Positions 16,349 through 25,425 of a DNA stretch of 29,393 nt are shown here, piece after piece. Source of the DNA: an uncultured Eubacterium sp. (lineage in GTDB: Bacteria > Bacillota > Clostridia > Lachnospirales > Lachnospiraceae); the NCBI GenBank assembly GCA_910584595.1, contig CAJUBQ010000054.1, forward strand, positions 1-29,393. Direction: 5' to 3'. Each line of letters opens with the position of its first letter. Within the stretch, counting starts at the first letter, position 1. A program made the translations under genes and the position numbers. The notes beneath the pieces are model-generated. The model did not search any database. It saw only the letters and a program-made list of their open reading frames with translations, and had not been told where the DNA came from.

Positions 16349-18544
16349 TTATCTTGCTACATCATATAGCTGCAGCACATCCTTACGTACCACATTCCAA
16401 TCCCGTCCACGGATCGTTTCCTTTGCCCCTTTTTCCAGACGTTCCCGCAGCTGCGCATTTTCCACAATTCTTATTATCGCTCTGTGCGCCGCCTTCTTAT
16501 GGCCCCGCGCATAGATCAGACAATTATATCCATCTTTTAAATATTCCTTGTTACCGTCATTTTGTACCGCCACTACAAACCCTCCTGTCGCCATCATCTC
16601 CATAGGAGGATAGGAAAAGCTTTCTAATAAACTGGATTTTAATAAAATGTGGCACTGTCTGTACACATCTGCAACTTTTTCATACGGTACCTGATGCAGA
16701 AACCTATCATAGACATACCATTTTTTTGGCTGCGCAGCATACGACATATACCAGACCTCGTATTTGCTTTTATCCAGTTCATTTGCAATGCGAAAGCTTT
16801 CGTCTACATTTTTATAAGCTGAAGCGCTGTCGCCTTCGATCAGAATACGTATTTTCCCGGCATGAAAATCCCTTTGCACCGGATACAGTTTTTGTTCATC
16901 AATTCCGTTTGGCGCATAGTCCGCCTTCTGCCCATAACTTTCCAAAAGCCAATGCTGACACCAGCGTGAAATTGTAATATATTTTGTATTCCGCCCAAGC
17001 AAATATGTCCCGTTCGCCTGTATGCGAAGCGGAATATCCGGTTCATACATATCCGGTTCAAAATTTTGAACCAGATAATACCTGTCTTTGATTTTTGGAT
17101 AGCTCTGCGTAAACTGTGTCGTCATCCACATGGTGGCGACTGCCTTATCAAACTGTGCCAAAACAGGATCTTCCTTCCATGCAACAACCGGGAACCGGAT
17201 GCCATCCGCTTCCATCCATTCCAAGGATGGCTGATGAGCCAATATCGTAACAGAATATCCTTCGTCATATAAAAAAGCTGCGTGTTTTAATGCAACCAGA
17301 ATGCCTCCGCTGATATTCGTAGAAGGAAGAACAAATACTGCTGTTGGATTTATCTTCTTTTTGATGTATTGTGCAAGCGCATATCCGGTATACAAAGAAA
17401 TGCAGCGCTTTCTCACCTCGTCATAAGCCTGCTTTGCAATTCGTTTTCTTTCCTTTGGATGATGATACAGCGTGCACAAGGCTTCATACCAGTCTTTTGG
17501 AGTATCGCACAAAATCCCGGTTTCATTTTGACGTATCATCTTTTGAAATGCCCCTCTGTTGCTCGCGACCGTCGGCACTTTGACAAGCGATGCTTCGATC
17601 CATTTATTTTCTGACTTTGCTTCATTAAAAATCCCTGCTTCCAACGGCGCCAGATTAACATCCATCAGAGCTATGTTTTTTGGCAGCTCTTCCCAATCCA
17701 TAAATGCAAGTGCGGTGATTCTGTCACTGAATTCCTGCAGCGTTTCCGGCAAATCCAATTCACCCACAAGATATAGCCGCACCTTTTTGTATGTTTCCAT
17801 AAATCTGCGTACTGCCGGCAAGATCAGAGCAAAGTCAGCATTGTGTGTAATGCTTCCGCTAAAATATCCGATTCTGAATTCCTGATCTGATCTCCTGCTT
17901 GTTTTTAAAGCATGTTCCGATAACGCATACATCCGCTCAGATGCCGTATTTCGGTTAAGAAACACTTCCGGAACATAATTCTTAAGCTCTGTACAAAGAC
18001 GTTCTGTCGTTGTAATTGCTGCATCACACAAACGTAACGTCTTCCCCATACGACAAACCCCATCGTCATAAATCTGCTTTTCTTTCTTTGACAGAGCCTG
18101 TACATAAGGAATCCTATCCGTATATTTTGTATCAATGACCAGATCGTCAATATCGAACAACACCGTCTTATGCAGCTGGTGAGCCAGCTTGATAAACGCA
18201 CCTATTTCAGGCGTATACGGACAGCGGAAGAACAAAAATACATGGCTGTACTTTACCATTTCCAGCCGCAGCTGCAAATAATAAACCTCATCCGTAGAAA
18301 TATCATTTGCCTCTAACTGTTCTCTCTGATGCGTCACACGATATCTGGCCGGATGCGGAACACTGCTGTCACATCCGTTAATAAATAAAATATCTGTAAA
18401 CGCTCTGCAGCATCTGTCCGCACACAATTTGTTCCCTTTTTTCCGGCTCATCTGATACTTTGTATATTCCATTGTCTTTTGGACCAGCGCCTTAATTCCC
18501 TCTTTTTTCCAGGTCTGCTGTGCCTTAATCATCAATTTATGCAT
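16349..18544 (-). CDS. Tandem GT-B glycosyltransferase, WsaF-like C-terminal half
   Basis: This 731-residue protein has two GT-B-type modules. The first (about 50-395) has DIDD (131-134), GYFSGS and the KSENKWIEASLVKVPTVAS donor-side segment, as in GT4-like proteins of polysaccharide loci. The second (about 402-731) begins FVLPSTNISGGI and contains an E641-x7-E649 motif (ESFSYPPME), as in GT4 enzymes. It recalls WsaF, a rhamnosyltransferase of the Geobacillus S-layer glycan locus. It probably adds two backbone or repeat-unit sugars in the cytoplasm. ATG 18544 follows AGGAG. The gene lies 18 bp after the kinase/GT2 gene. Sugar specificity cannot be read from the sequence, and no rhamnose genes are in the window. 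Confidence 0.8.
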   Translation of the reverse strand: MHKLMIKAQQTWKKEGIKALVQKTMEYTKYQMSRKKGNKLCADRCCRAFTDILFINGCDSSVPHPARYRVTHQREQLEANDISTDEVYYLQLRLEMVKYSHVFLFFRCPYTPEIGAFIKLAHQLHKTVLFDIDDLVIDTKYTDRIPYVQALSKKEKQIYDDGVCRMGKTLRLCDAAITTTERLCTELKNYVPEVFLNRNTASERMYALSEHALKTSRRSDQEFRIGYFSGSITHNADFALILPAVRRFMETYKKVRLYLVGELDLPETLQEFSDRITALAFMDWEELPKNIALMDVNLAPLEAGIFNEAKSENKWIEASLVKVPTVASNRGAFQKMIRQNETGILCDTPKDWYEALCTLYHHPKERKRIAKQAYDEVRKRCISLYTGYALAQYIKKKINPTAVFVLPSTNISGGILVALKHAAFLYDEGYSVTILAHQPSLEWMEADGIRFPVVAWKEDPVLAQFDKAVATMWMTTQFTQSYPKIKDRYYLVQNFEPDMYEPDIPLRIQANGTYLLGRNTKYITISRWCQHWLLESYGQKADYAPNGIDEQKLYPVQRDFHAGKIRILIEGDSASAYKNVDESFRIANELDKSKYEVWYMSYAAQPKKWYVYDRFLHQVPYEKVADVYRQCHILLKSSLLESFSYPPMEMMATGGFVVAVQNDGNKEYLKDGYNCLIYARGHKKAAHRAIIRIVENAQLRERLEKGAKETIRGRDWNVVRKDVLQLYDVAR

Positions 18545-18562
18545 ATTTCTCCTTTATTGCAT

Positions 18563-21160
18563 TCAGACCGTCTCATCCAAACCATATTTTTCAATATTTC
18601 GATTATAATATGGATCCACAAATCCGTCCGGCGGAGTCAGATCTCCGATTTCATTTATTTGCTTTGAAAGATCTCCATCTGCAATTACAAAAGGCGTCCA
18701 CACATTTTCATAGCCGCTGCGGCTTGCGCGGACACCAAAAGAAACAGCCGGATAGCCGCCGCTCAAAAAACCATTCATGGATATCCACGCTGCCTTGGAA
18801 ATGCCGCTGCAGCATCCGGTTACCGTGAGCACATTTCTTGTATGAATCAGATAGTCTTCATATCCGTTGCTGCCAACTCCAAATCCGTTTCCTCTGCATT
18901 TATATTTACGCACCTTAGTGTCTTTGCTGCGCCCCAATGCCATCCCGCCTGATAAGATCCTATCGTTTGATATGATACATGCATCTGCACAAGCCACTTT
19001 TTCTTGTGTAAGGTACAGAAACATCTCCTGATAGACTGCATCTGTCAATACCTTTAACGACGCATGAATAAATAACGCATATTGGTCTACATACCGATCC
19101 ATGACAAGATTCCATAGCTGCCCTTCCGTACGGCCTTTTCTTTCTAAATATGTGTAATCGCAAGAGTCAGAAAGCTTCTCTTGTGCATATGCATCTTCGA
19201 TCACGACATACCGGACTGCATGATTCTCACTCTTTGCCAAAGACCGGATGCATGTATGCACCTGTGACCGATTTTGGGCTCCCCATAAGATAACCGTAAG
19301 CTCTTGCTGATTTTTTTCCTGAAAATACATACGGTAACATGGAATGTTGTTTCTGACAGATTTTACATATACCGCGTTCCCCAACCGTCTTCGCTCATCT
19401 TCCACTGCCCGCCTTCCGGCATCAGAAGCATACGATTTGACATTGCTGTTGAATGCCACAGAATCAGAATGCACACGCCAATAATATAAGATTTTAGGAA
19501 TATGCACGATACGTTCCGCTTTTTGTGTCAACTGCAGCGCCATATCATGGTCCTGACTGCCGTCATATTCTTTCCGGTATCCTTGCGTCTGTTCATAGAG
19601 CGAGCGTTTGTATACATTAAAATGACAGATATAATTATGGACATATAGTTCTTCTCTTGCGAAATCCGGCTTAAAATTGGGAGCAAAACTGCGGGTAATC
19701 TCCTGTTTAAATTTAATTTCATCTGTGTAGATAAAATCACTGTTCGTTTTTTGCACTGCTTTTACCACTTCATACAATGCAGACGGATGCAGCACATCAT
19801 CATGATCCAATATACCGATGTACTCTCCTTTGGACATTGCAATACACTGGTTCGTATTTACTGCTATTCCTTGATTTTTCCCTTTTTTATATACGATTCT
19901 TTTCTCACGCTGCATGTATTTTTGGCAGACTGCGCCAACTCTGTCATATTCTTTGTCGCTGCAGTCATACAGACATAATTCCCATTTACTGTACGTCTGC
20001 GCACATACCGAATCTAACATCTCCGTCAAAAATTTTTCGGGCGTATTAAACAGCGGTGTAACAATACTGATTTTCGGTTCATAAAAAAATCGCTCTTTCT
20101 TTTGCTTTTTTAACTCCGCCCCTGTCACAATATGCGCTTTTAGTGGAAAATTTTGTAAAAAAAGCTGTGATGTTTGAGCTCCTGCGCGTTTATTTTCAAT
20201 CCAACGATACGGATATAGCGACGGCAAAGCTTCTTTTAACTGCCGCAAAGGTCTTGTAATACGCCAGGAAGACGACTGAAGCATTTGCATATTTTTTTGT
20301 TCCAGCGCCGAATTCTCTGCTTTTAAATCCTCACATTCCTGTTTTGCCTGCCGTATCTGCTGCTGTAACTGCTCCACGTTTTCCTTTAACCATTGTCTTT
20401 CCTGTGAGACCGCAGCAAAATCTATCCGCGCGGCTTCATAAAAATTCTGAACATCCACTTCCGCTCCCTGGCATATTTTACGGTACATCTGACTTTCCAT
20501 CCGCTCATACTTACGGCACTTGTTAACATCTATTCCACACTTCCCCAAAAATTGATCCAACGAATACATTTTGGAAAGTTTTCTGACATACTGAATATAA
20601 AAATGGTGCAGCGCCCGGAATACAATAAACTCTTTCGGCAGCGCCATATCAAATGCCCATTCATAATCAAATGCCTGATACGTACCATCTTCTGTTTGTA
20701 TAATATTAGAAAAAATCAAATCCACATTGGCTGGAGCTATACAAAGTTCTTTCGTACAATCTTCCGCTCCAAACCACTCCCGATAACGCTCATGCATCTG
20801 AAAGGGGCATGCCTGGCCAGGCGCCGTCTGATACACTTCTGCCAACAATGTTCTTATCCGCTCAAAAAGTCTTTCCCCCTGGCATATATACGGATGCAGC
20901 AGATCATCCAACGTCTTTCCCTGTATATATGGAAATCGAATGCCTGTGTCTGTCTTTTCCGGCGGCACATACCGGATATGTGTATACTGATTTTTCAGCT
21001 TATGATAATTTTGATAAAGTTGCTCTAAATGGCGCTGGGATTTTTTCCCCAGTGGTACTTTTTCGACATACCGAATGCCCTGCTGTTCATATATTACCGT
21101 CTTCATCTGATATTTTTCTGCGCGGCTCTGATTATATTTACAATACAAGATTTTTTTCAT
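18563..21160 (-). CDS. Kinase-like domain, coiled coil and GT2 glycosyltransferase fusion
   Basis: This protein has 865 aa. Residues about 1-235 resemble an aminoglycoside-phosphotransferase/protein-kinase fold, with a D147xxxxN152 catalytic-loop pattern and D165 (FDYEW) in the DFG position; His before D147 is replaced. Residues about 250-295 are a coiled coil, followed by SSSWRITRPLR, common in polysaccharide GT linkers. A GT2 domain (about 355-600) has SIVTPLFNT and DHDD (452-455). A second GT2-like region (about 615-850) lacks a clear DxD and may be inactive. ATG 21160 overlaps the methyltransferase stop as ATGA; the TTG at 21166 is less likely. WbdD of E. coli O9a joins methyltransferase, kinase and coiled coil, and WsaE joins methyltransferase and two GTs. 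This gene pair looks like a mixture, so chain extension plus capping is inferred. Confidence 0.72.
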   Translation of the reverse strand: MKKILYCKYNQSRAEKYQMKTVIYEQQGIRYVEKVPLGKKSQRHLEQLYQNYHKLKNQYTHIRYVPPEKTDTGIRFPYIQGKTLDDLLHPYICQGERLFERIRTLLAEVYQTAPGQACPFQMHERYREWFGAEDCTKELCIAPANVDLIFSNIIQTEDGTYQAFDYEWAFDMALPKEFIVFRALHHFYIQYVRKLSKMYSLDQFLGKCGIDVNKCRKYERMESQMYRKICQGAEVDVQNFYEAARIDFAAVSQERQWLKENVEQLQQQIRQAKQECEDLKAENSALEQKNMQMLQSSSWRITRPLRQLKEALPSLYPYRWIENKRAGAQTSQLFLQNFPLKAHIVTGAELKKQKKERFFYEPKISIVTPLFNTPEKFLTEMLDSVCAQTYSKWELCLYDCSDKEYDRVGAVCQKYMQREKRIVYKKGKNQGIAVNTNQCIAMSKGEYIGILDHDDVLHPSALYEVVKAVQKTNSDFIYTDEIKFKQEITRSFAPNFKPDFAREELYVHNYICHFNVYKRSLYEQTQGYRKEYDGSQDHDMALQLTQKAERIVHIPKILYYWRVHSDSVAFNSNVKSYASDAGRRAVEDERRRLGNAVYVKSVRNNIPCYRMYFQEKNQQELTVILWGAQNRSQVHTCIRSLAKSENHAVRYVVIEDAYAQEKLSDSCDYTYLERKGRTEGQLWNLVMDRYVDQYALFIHASLKVLTDAVYQEMFLYLTQEKVACADACIISNDRILSGGMALGRSKDTKVRKYKCRGNGFGVGSNGYEDYLIHTRNVLTVTGCCSGISKAAWISMNGFLSGGYPAVSFGVRASRSGYENVWTPFVIADGDLSKQINEIGDLTPPDGFVDPYYNRNIEKYGLDETV

Positions 21161-22083
21161 TTCCAATCCTTACCTCTTTTTGCTGTCACCAGATAGGAAT
21201 TTGCAAAATGCGGGAACAATTGCTCCTGACAAACCATATCGGACGCTGCATGTATATCAAACATTTCATACTGATCTCCCATACAAGCCGTCTGCATAGA
21301 CCGAAGCTCACCTTTTTTCGGAAGATAACCATCCGAATAAATACATAAGGGCAGCTTATAATCCGGTACGGGATAATAAAACACAACGTCTTCATAACCG
21401 CAGGTTTCCAACAGACCACACAATTCTCCTCTTGTAAATGTTCTCACATGGCCGATTCCCGCGTAATCTGAAATACCATCATACGGCACTCCGGTATGGT
21501 CTTCAGCGGCGCCTGCCCAATATTTGAGGCCCATTTTATTTTCTATCGCCAAAATCAGCTCCCCTTGCGTTTTCAGCCTGTCTTTTACCTTTTTTAGCAA
21601 AGCAATATAAGGATCTGCATTCGTTCCTGCTGAAATATAGGCTGCAGCATATTCCAATACGCCGATCAGCGTTACATAATCATACTTTTCCGTCATCGTT
21701 ATTTGTTCAAAATTACCGACATAAATATCTGCACAGCCATTTTCACCGTTTTTATACGCGTTAATCACAGACCGCTGCCTGGAAAGCTCTATACCTGTGA
21801 CTTTTTTCAGTTTCCTGCAAAATAATCCAGTCAATGCACCACACCCGGAGCCGATTTCCAACAGGCTTCCATCCGAAGAAAATTCATACCATTCCAACAA
21901 ATTTTCTCTTACACTCGATAAGTGATAGATCAACGGCCATTCTGTCCGTTGCTGCAATGCCTCACGTATCCGATGTTCTCTGCAAATATCTAATAAATCC
22001 TTTTCAATCTTTCCATCACTGTATTGATCCTCACCTGTATAAAAATCCAGATGCAGCGTAAATCCATTTATTTTTTCTGACAT
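21157..22083 (-). CDS. Class I SAM-dependent methyltransferase, probable glycan capping enzyme
   Basis: This 308-residue protein contains the SAM-binding motif I LLEIGSGCGALT (74-85), an acidic GIEL after the second strand (97-100), and a later LAIENKMGLKYW segment followed by EDHTG. These are typical of methyltransferases found beside polysaccharide GTs in Bacillota. ATG 22083 follows AGGAG. The stop overlaps the kinase/GT2 gene by 4 bp, suggesting translational coupling. In WbdD and WsaE the same type of domain methylates the chain end, or a phosphate on it, to stop elongation and mark the chain for the Wzt exporter. That role is proposed here because the wzt gene is immediately upstream. 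Methylation of an internal sugar is the main alternative. Confidence 0.78.
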   Translation of the reverse strand: MSEKINGFTLHLDFYTGEDQYSDGKIEKDLLDICREHRIREALQQRTEWPLIYHLSSVRENLLEWYEFSSDGSLLEIGSGCGALTGLFCRKLKKVTGIELSRQRSVINAYKNGENGCADIYVGNFEQITMTEKYDYVTLIGVLEYAAAYISAGTNADPYIALLKKVKDRLKTQGELILAIENKMGLKYWAGAAEDHTGVPYDGISDYAGIGHVRTFTRGELCGLLETCGYEDVVFYYPVPDYKLPLCIYSDGYLPKKGELRSMQTACMGDQYEMFDIHAASDMVCQEQLFPHFANSYLVTAKRGKDWK

Positions 22084-22131
22084 ACCTACTCCTGTTGCAA
22101 CAAACGGTTACAAGTTATTTACATACAATTC

Positions 22132-23436
22132 CTATTCCTGCGTCATTTGCCGGACTGTGACTTTCGAATCCATATCAAAATACCCAACCGTATTTTTATC
22201 CGAAACAACCGTTATGCTAAATGCATCATACAGTCTATGGTAAACTTGGAACCGGCCATCCTGATACCCGGTACAGCCGAGCGAAATCAAATACTCACCC
22301 CCCTGCAGATTCATCTTCTGTGTAAAACAAACCTGTCTGACGCTGCCAGGCGCTGCATATCCTACACATACCTGTTCAAACATGGTATTGGTACCTGTAA
22401 TCTCTGTTCCCTTTCGGTCTTTCACCGTAAATGCAAAGATCGGATCCGGCACTTCCTGCAAGAAATGAACCAGCATTTTTATTGTATAAACTTCGCCTTT
22501 TTGCAGCGTATTGGTAATCATCTGCCGCTCATTTTCCGTACAGTAATCTGTAATTGCAGCTTTATGATCTCCATAGGAACTGACATTTGGATTCAGCAAC
22601 ATCCTCTGTTTCCACTCTTTGACATCCCTGCGCTTTGCAAAACTCCTGCCATCTTCTGTGTTTCTCATTTCATTCTTGTCTGCAGGATTCTCTGTCTCAG
22701 CTTGTGTGGCCATCAGCTTTTTATACAGATCTATCATTTCCTTTGGCCCGCCTTCAGCAAACTTTTGTCCATGATTTAATACTACAACCCTGTCACAGTA
22801 TTTGCTCACGCTTCCAAGGTCATGACTCACAAGCAAAACTGTTTTTCCCTGCTTTTTAAAATCTTCGAATTTCCGATAGCATTTTGCCTGAAAAAACACA
22901 TCTCCCACAGACAGCGCTTCGTCCACAACGAGTATTTCCGGATCAATCGTAACTGCTACTGCAAACGCAAGACGTACAAACATCCCGCTGGAATATGTCT
23001 TTACCGGTTGCATGGCAAACTCTCCGATATCCGCAAATTTTAAGATGCCGTCTAATTTCTCATCGATTTCTTTTTTTGAAAACCCGTTCATTGTCCCGTT
23101 TAAATAAATATTTTCGATCCCTGAATACTCCATGTGAAAACCGGCCCCCAGCTCCAGCAGCGCACTAATTCTTCCACAGACGGAAACATGACCCTCAGAC
23201 GCCTTTACAACTCCCGTAATAATTTTTAGCAGTGTTGATTTTCCCGAGCCATTAGAGCCAATAATACCTACTGTCTCTCCCTTTTTCACTTCCAGACTGA
23301 TATCTTTCAAAGCTTCATGTTCCTGATAATATTTCCTGCGGCCAATACAGAAAGCTTCTTTCAAACGATCTGATGGTTTTCCATACAATTTATATGTTTT
23401 ACTGACATGTTCGATTTTTATCGCTGACTGACTCAT
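22132..23436 (-). CDS. wzt: ABC transporter ATP-binding subunit Wzt with C-terminal carbohydrate-binding domain
   Basis: This 434-residue ATPase powers export of a completed lipid-linked polysaccharide. The nucleotide-binding domain has Walker A GSNGSGKST (60-68), signature YSSGM (148-152), Walker B ILVVDE (168-173) and the switch His205. After a charged linker (about 240-285) comes a Wzt_C-type beta-sandwich (about 300-425) with FAFTVKDRKGTEITGTNT. In characterised systems this domain binds the modified non-reducing end of the glycan. Its presence implies a capped substrate, matching the methyltransferase and kinase-like genes directly downstream. ATG 23436 follows GGAAG; an upstream extension to 23640 would lie inside the wzm gene. 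The gap from wzm is 17 bp. The family call is firm. Confidence 0.93.
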   Translation of the reverse strand: MSQSAIKIEHVSKTYKLYGKPSDRLKEAFCIGRRKYYQEHEALKDISLEVKKGETVGIIGSNGSGKSTLLKIITGVVKASEGHVSVCGRISALLELGAGFHMEYSGIENIYLNGTMNGFSKKEIDEKLDGILKFADIGEFAMQPVKTYSSGMFVRLAFAVAVTIDPEILVVDEALSVGDVFFQAKCYRKFEDFKKQGKTVLLVSHDLGSVSKYCDRVVVLNHGQKFAEGGPKEMIDLYKKLMATQAETENPADKNEMRNTEDGRSFAKRRDVKEWKQRMLLNPNVSSYGDHKAAITDYCTENERQMITNTLQKGEVYTIKMLVHFLQEVPDPIFAFTVKDRKGTEITGTNTMFEQVCVGYAAPGSVRQVCFTQKMNLQGGEYLISLGCTGYQDGRFQVYHRLYDAFSITVVSDKNTVGYFDMDSKVTVRQMTQE

Positions 23437-23453
23437 CCTGATCTTCCAATCCC

Positions 23454-24281
23454 TTATAATACATCTGCAAAATGCGGCTGCAGCCGCCGAAATACCTTCT
23501 TTCCAATCCACAGCATTCCGATTGTCACCGTCCAAAAATAACACATATATCCCGGACGTTCCCAAAACCATATATGGTTCATCCATGCATCCCGATATCC
23601 TTGTATCAAATAATACAAAGGATTTAATTTCAGCAGCCAACCGTACTTATGATATGCCTGCGGCATCACCGCTATATTCCATAAAATCGGCGTCGCCCAC
23701 ATCCATACTTGCATGCAAATTTGAATCAGCTGTATAAGATCTTTCATAAATACGGATATCGCGCTTGTAATATATGACAAGCCCAATACAAACAACATCA
23801 TTGCAAGCAGATAATATACGATCTGCACCAGATAAATGGAAGGCATATAACCGTTTACCGCAAATACAGCAACGGTAAAACAGACAAAAAAAAGATGCAC
23901 ATACAACGTAGAAACAATCTTAATCACCGGTAACAGTTGTACTTGAAATACGACTTTCTTGACCAGATAAGAATATTCTGTCAATGCATTCGTCGCCGCA
24001 CAAAAAGACTCCGAAAAATAAAACCACGGAACCAGACCTGTCATCAGCCCCAGCACATACGGATAACCGTTCCATGCCCCGCTTTGAAACACAACCTGAA
24101 ATACGATCCAATATAATAAAATCATAATGACAGGCTGCACAAACGCCCAAAAAATCCCCAGATATGCACCGGCATATTTTGTTCGGAAATCATTTCTGGC
24201 CAATCGAAAAATAAATTGTCTGTTATCATTCATTTTTTTTACAAAATTTTTGAAACCATTTATCATACTGTATTTTTTCAT
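23454..24281 (-). CDS. wzm: ABC polysaccharide transporter permease Wzm
   Basis: This 275-residue ABC-2 type permease forms the membrane channel with Wzt. About six helices follow the amphipathic N-terminus and the conserved segment NDFRTKYAGAYLGIFWAF, near residues 30-47, that typifies Wzm/TagG/RfbA permeases. The loop ATPILWNIAVMPQAY and the following LNPLYYLIQGYRDAW are also characteristic. The start is uncertain. ATG 24281 overlaps the upstream GT gene by 56 bp; in-frame ATGs at 24266 and 24233 also exist, and none has a clear ribosome site. The residues before NDNRQ fit the family's usual N-terminus, so the longer forms are preferred. Coupling to the upstream gene by overlap is likely. 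Confidence 0.92.
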   Translation of the reverse strand: MKKYSMINGFKNFVKKMNDNRQFIFRLARNDFRTKYAGAYLGIFWAFVQPVIMILLYWIVFQVVFQSGAWNGYPYVLGLMTGLVPWFYFSESFCAATNALTEYSYLVKKVVFQVQLLPVIKIVSTLYVHLFFVCFTVAVFAVNGYMPSIYLVQIVYYLLAMMLFVLGLSYITSAISVFMKDLIQLIQICMQVWMWATPILWNIAVMPQAYHKYGWLLKLNPLYYLIQGYRDAWMNHIWFWERPGYMCYFWTVTIGMLWIGKKVFRRLQPHFADVL

Positions 24282-25425
24282 ATATTTTTTCAGTTATCTT
24301 TTTCAGCGCTTTTCTGCGATATCTCTGCAAAAACTCTATGCAGCGAATACACATTCCTATGTTACTATACATTCTTATGCTGCATAACCGGTCTGTCCGC
24401 GCCCGATAGCTTATAAGCTGCGGTATCTGTTCTAACAGCCGGCCCGTGATCTTTTCCAAAGAAAACTTTTCCTGCGCATCAGACTGTATCCTTTTTCTGT
24501 TTTCTGCAATAAGCTGCGGATGCGCAATACACCATTCCAGAGCATCTTTCCATCCCTGCAGCGTATTTTCACATAAAATACCGTTTTTTTGATGTCTTAC
24601 GATCCATTGATACGGAATCACATTGCTGTATATCCCAACACACCCAATCGAAGCGTATTCTATATATTTATTATAATGCTTTGCATGGTGAAATTTTGTG
24701 TCCGGCATAGGCGCCAGACCAATATCCCAGTTTAATTTAGAAAACACACGCTGATAGTTTGTATAATCTTCCTCAAAAGGATACCAGACAGCATGTATCT
24801 GTTCTGGCAATTCGAATTTTACTCCCATAAATTCCAATTCTATTTCATCCTGATGACAATAACAGAACTGTTCCAGCGCTTTTTGCAATATATTTTGCAC
24901 ATCTGAGCTGCGGTCAGCGGATCCGGCAAATCCGATTTTTATTTTCCGATGATCCTTGTTCGCCCATAACGCATCCGTTATCATGCAAGGTTCTTCCATC
25001 CGCACGATTCTTCTGGCATATTTTTTGTACTTGTGCAAAATATACCTGGAGGGGCTTATCAGAAAACTACTATTCGTAATAAACCACCAAACCCTGCTCC
25101 TGACAAAACGCTCGCTATAGTAAGCAGCGGAAGCAGAATAAGGGGCAACTGCTAAAAGATCATCATCTATCACATACAAAATCATCTTGCCACGCTTTTG
25201 ATTTTCTTTTGCAATTTTATAACTCAGCCATGTGGCATTTCTGACAAATACAAGAATATCTGCCCATTGGCACTGATTCGCAGTAATCCGGCTGTCTGGC
25301 CCATGCTGCAGACAAATAACCCTCTTTTTGCTTAGATAATTCAGCTGCTCATATCCGCACAAACGTACTGAAGCCGTAAAGCATTCATAAATAAGCAGTA
25401 CATGCGTCTTCTTTTGCCCGTTCAC
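24226..25425 (-). CDS. GT4-like glycosyltransferase (GT-B fold)
   Basis: This 399-residue soluble protein resembles GT-B enzymes of family 4. The N-terminal half contains YVIDDDLLAV near 83-92. The C-terminal half begins KIGFAGSADRSSDVQ and contains DIGLAPMPDTKFHHAKHYNKYIEYASIG, similar in kind to the donor-side segment of the first half of the 731-residue double GT downstream. Classical E-x7-E spacing is not obvious. A basic tail of about 50 residues follows and may associate with the membrane. The start is GTG 25425, overlapping the GT8 stop by 4 bp (GTGA), with AGG six bases upstream. It likely adds one sugar during cytoplasmic assembly of the glycan. Donor and linkage are unknown. Confidence 0.75.
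   Translation of the reverse strand: MNGQKKTHVLLIYECFTASVRLCGYEQLNYLSKKRVICLQHGPDSRITANQCQWADILVFVRNATWLSYKIAKENQKRGKMILYVIDDDLLAVAPYSASAAYYSERFVRSRVWWFITNSSFLISPSRYILHKYKKYARRIVRMEEPCMITDALWANKDHRKIKIGFAGSADRSSDVQNILQKALEQFCYCHQDEIELEFMGVKFELPEQIHAVWYPFEEDYTNYQRVFSKLNWDIGLAPMPDTKFHHAKHYNKYIEYASIGCVGIYSNVIPYQWIVRHQKNGILCENTLQGWKDALEWCIAHPQLIAENRKRIQSDAQEKFSLEKITGRLLEQIPQLISYRARTDRLCSIRMYSNIGMCIRCIEFLQRYRRKALKKITEKIYEKIQYDKWFQKFCKKNE

Noticed and set aside
15982..16605. A 207-codon open frame on the plus strand
   Set aside because: It lies opposite the well-supported rfbF and double GT-B genes, spans their junction and shows no family motif, so it is a shadow frame.
22147..22779. A 210-codon open frame on the plus strand
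   Set aside because: It is antisense to the C-terminal carbohydrate-binding domain of Wzt, which is clearly coding. It lacks recognisable motifs and is rich in Cys and Ile, as expected of a shadow.
23437..23640. N-terminal extension of Wzt upstream of ATG 23436
   Set aside because: It lies within the 3' end of wzm in another frame, and ABC subunits of this family start just before the IKIEHVSKTY strand.
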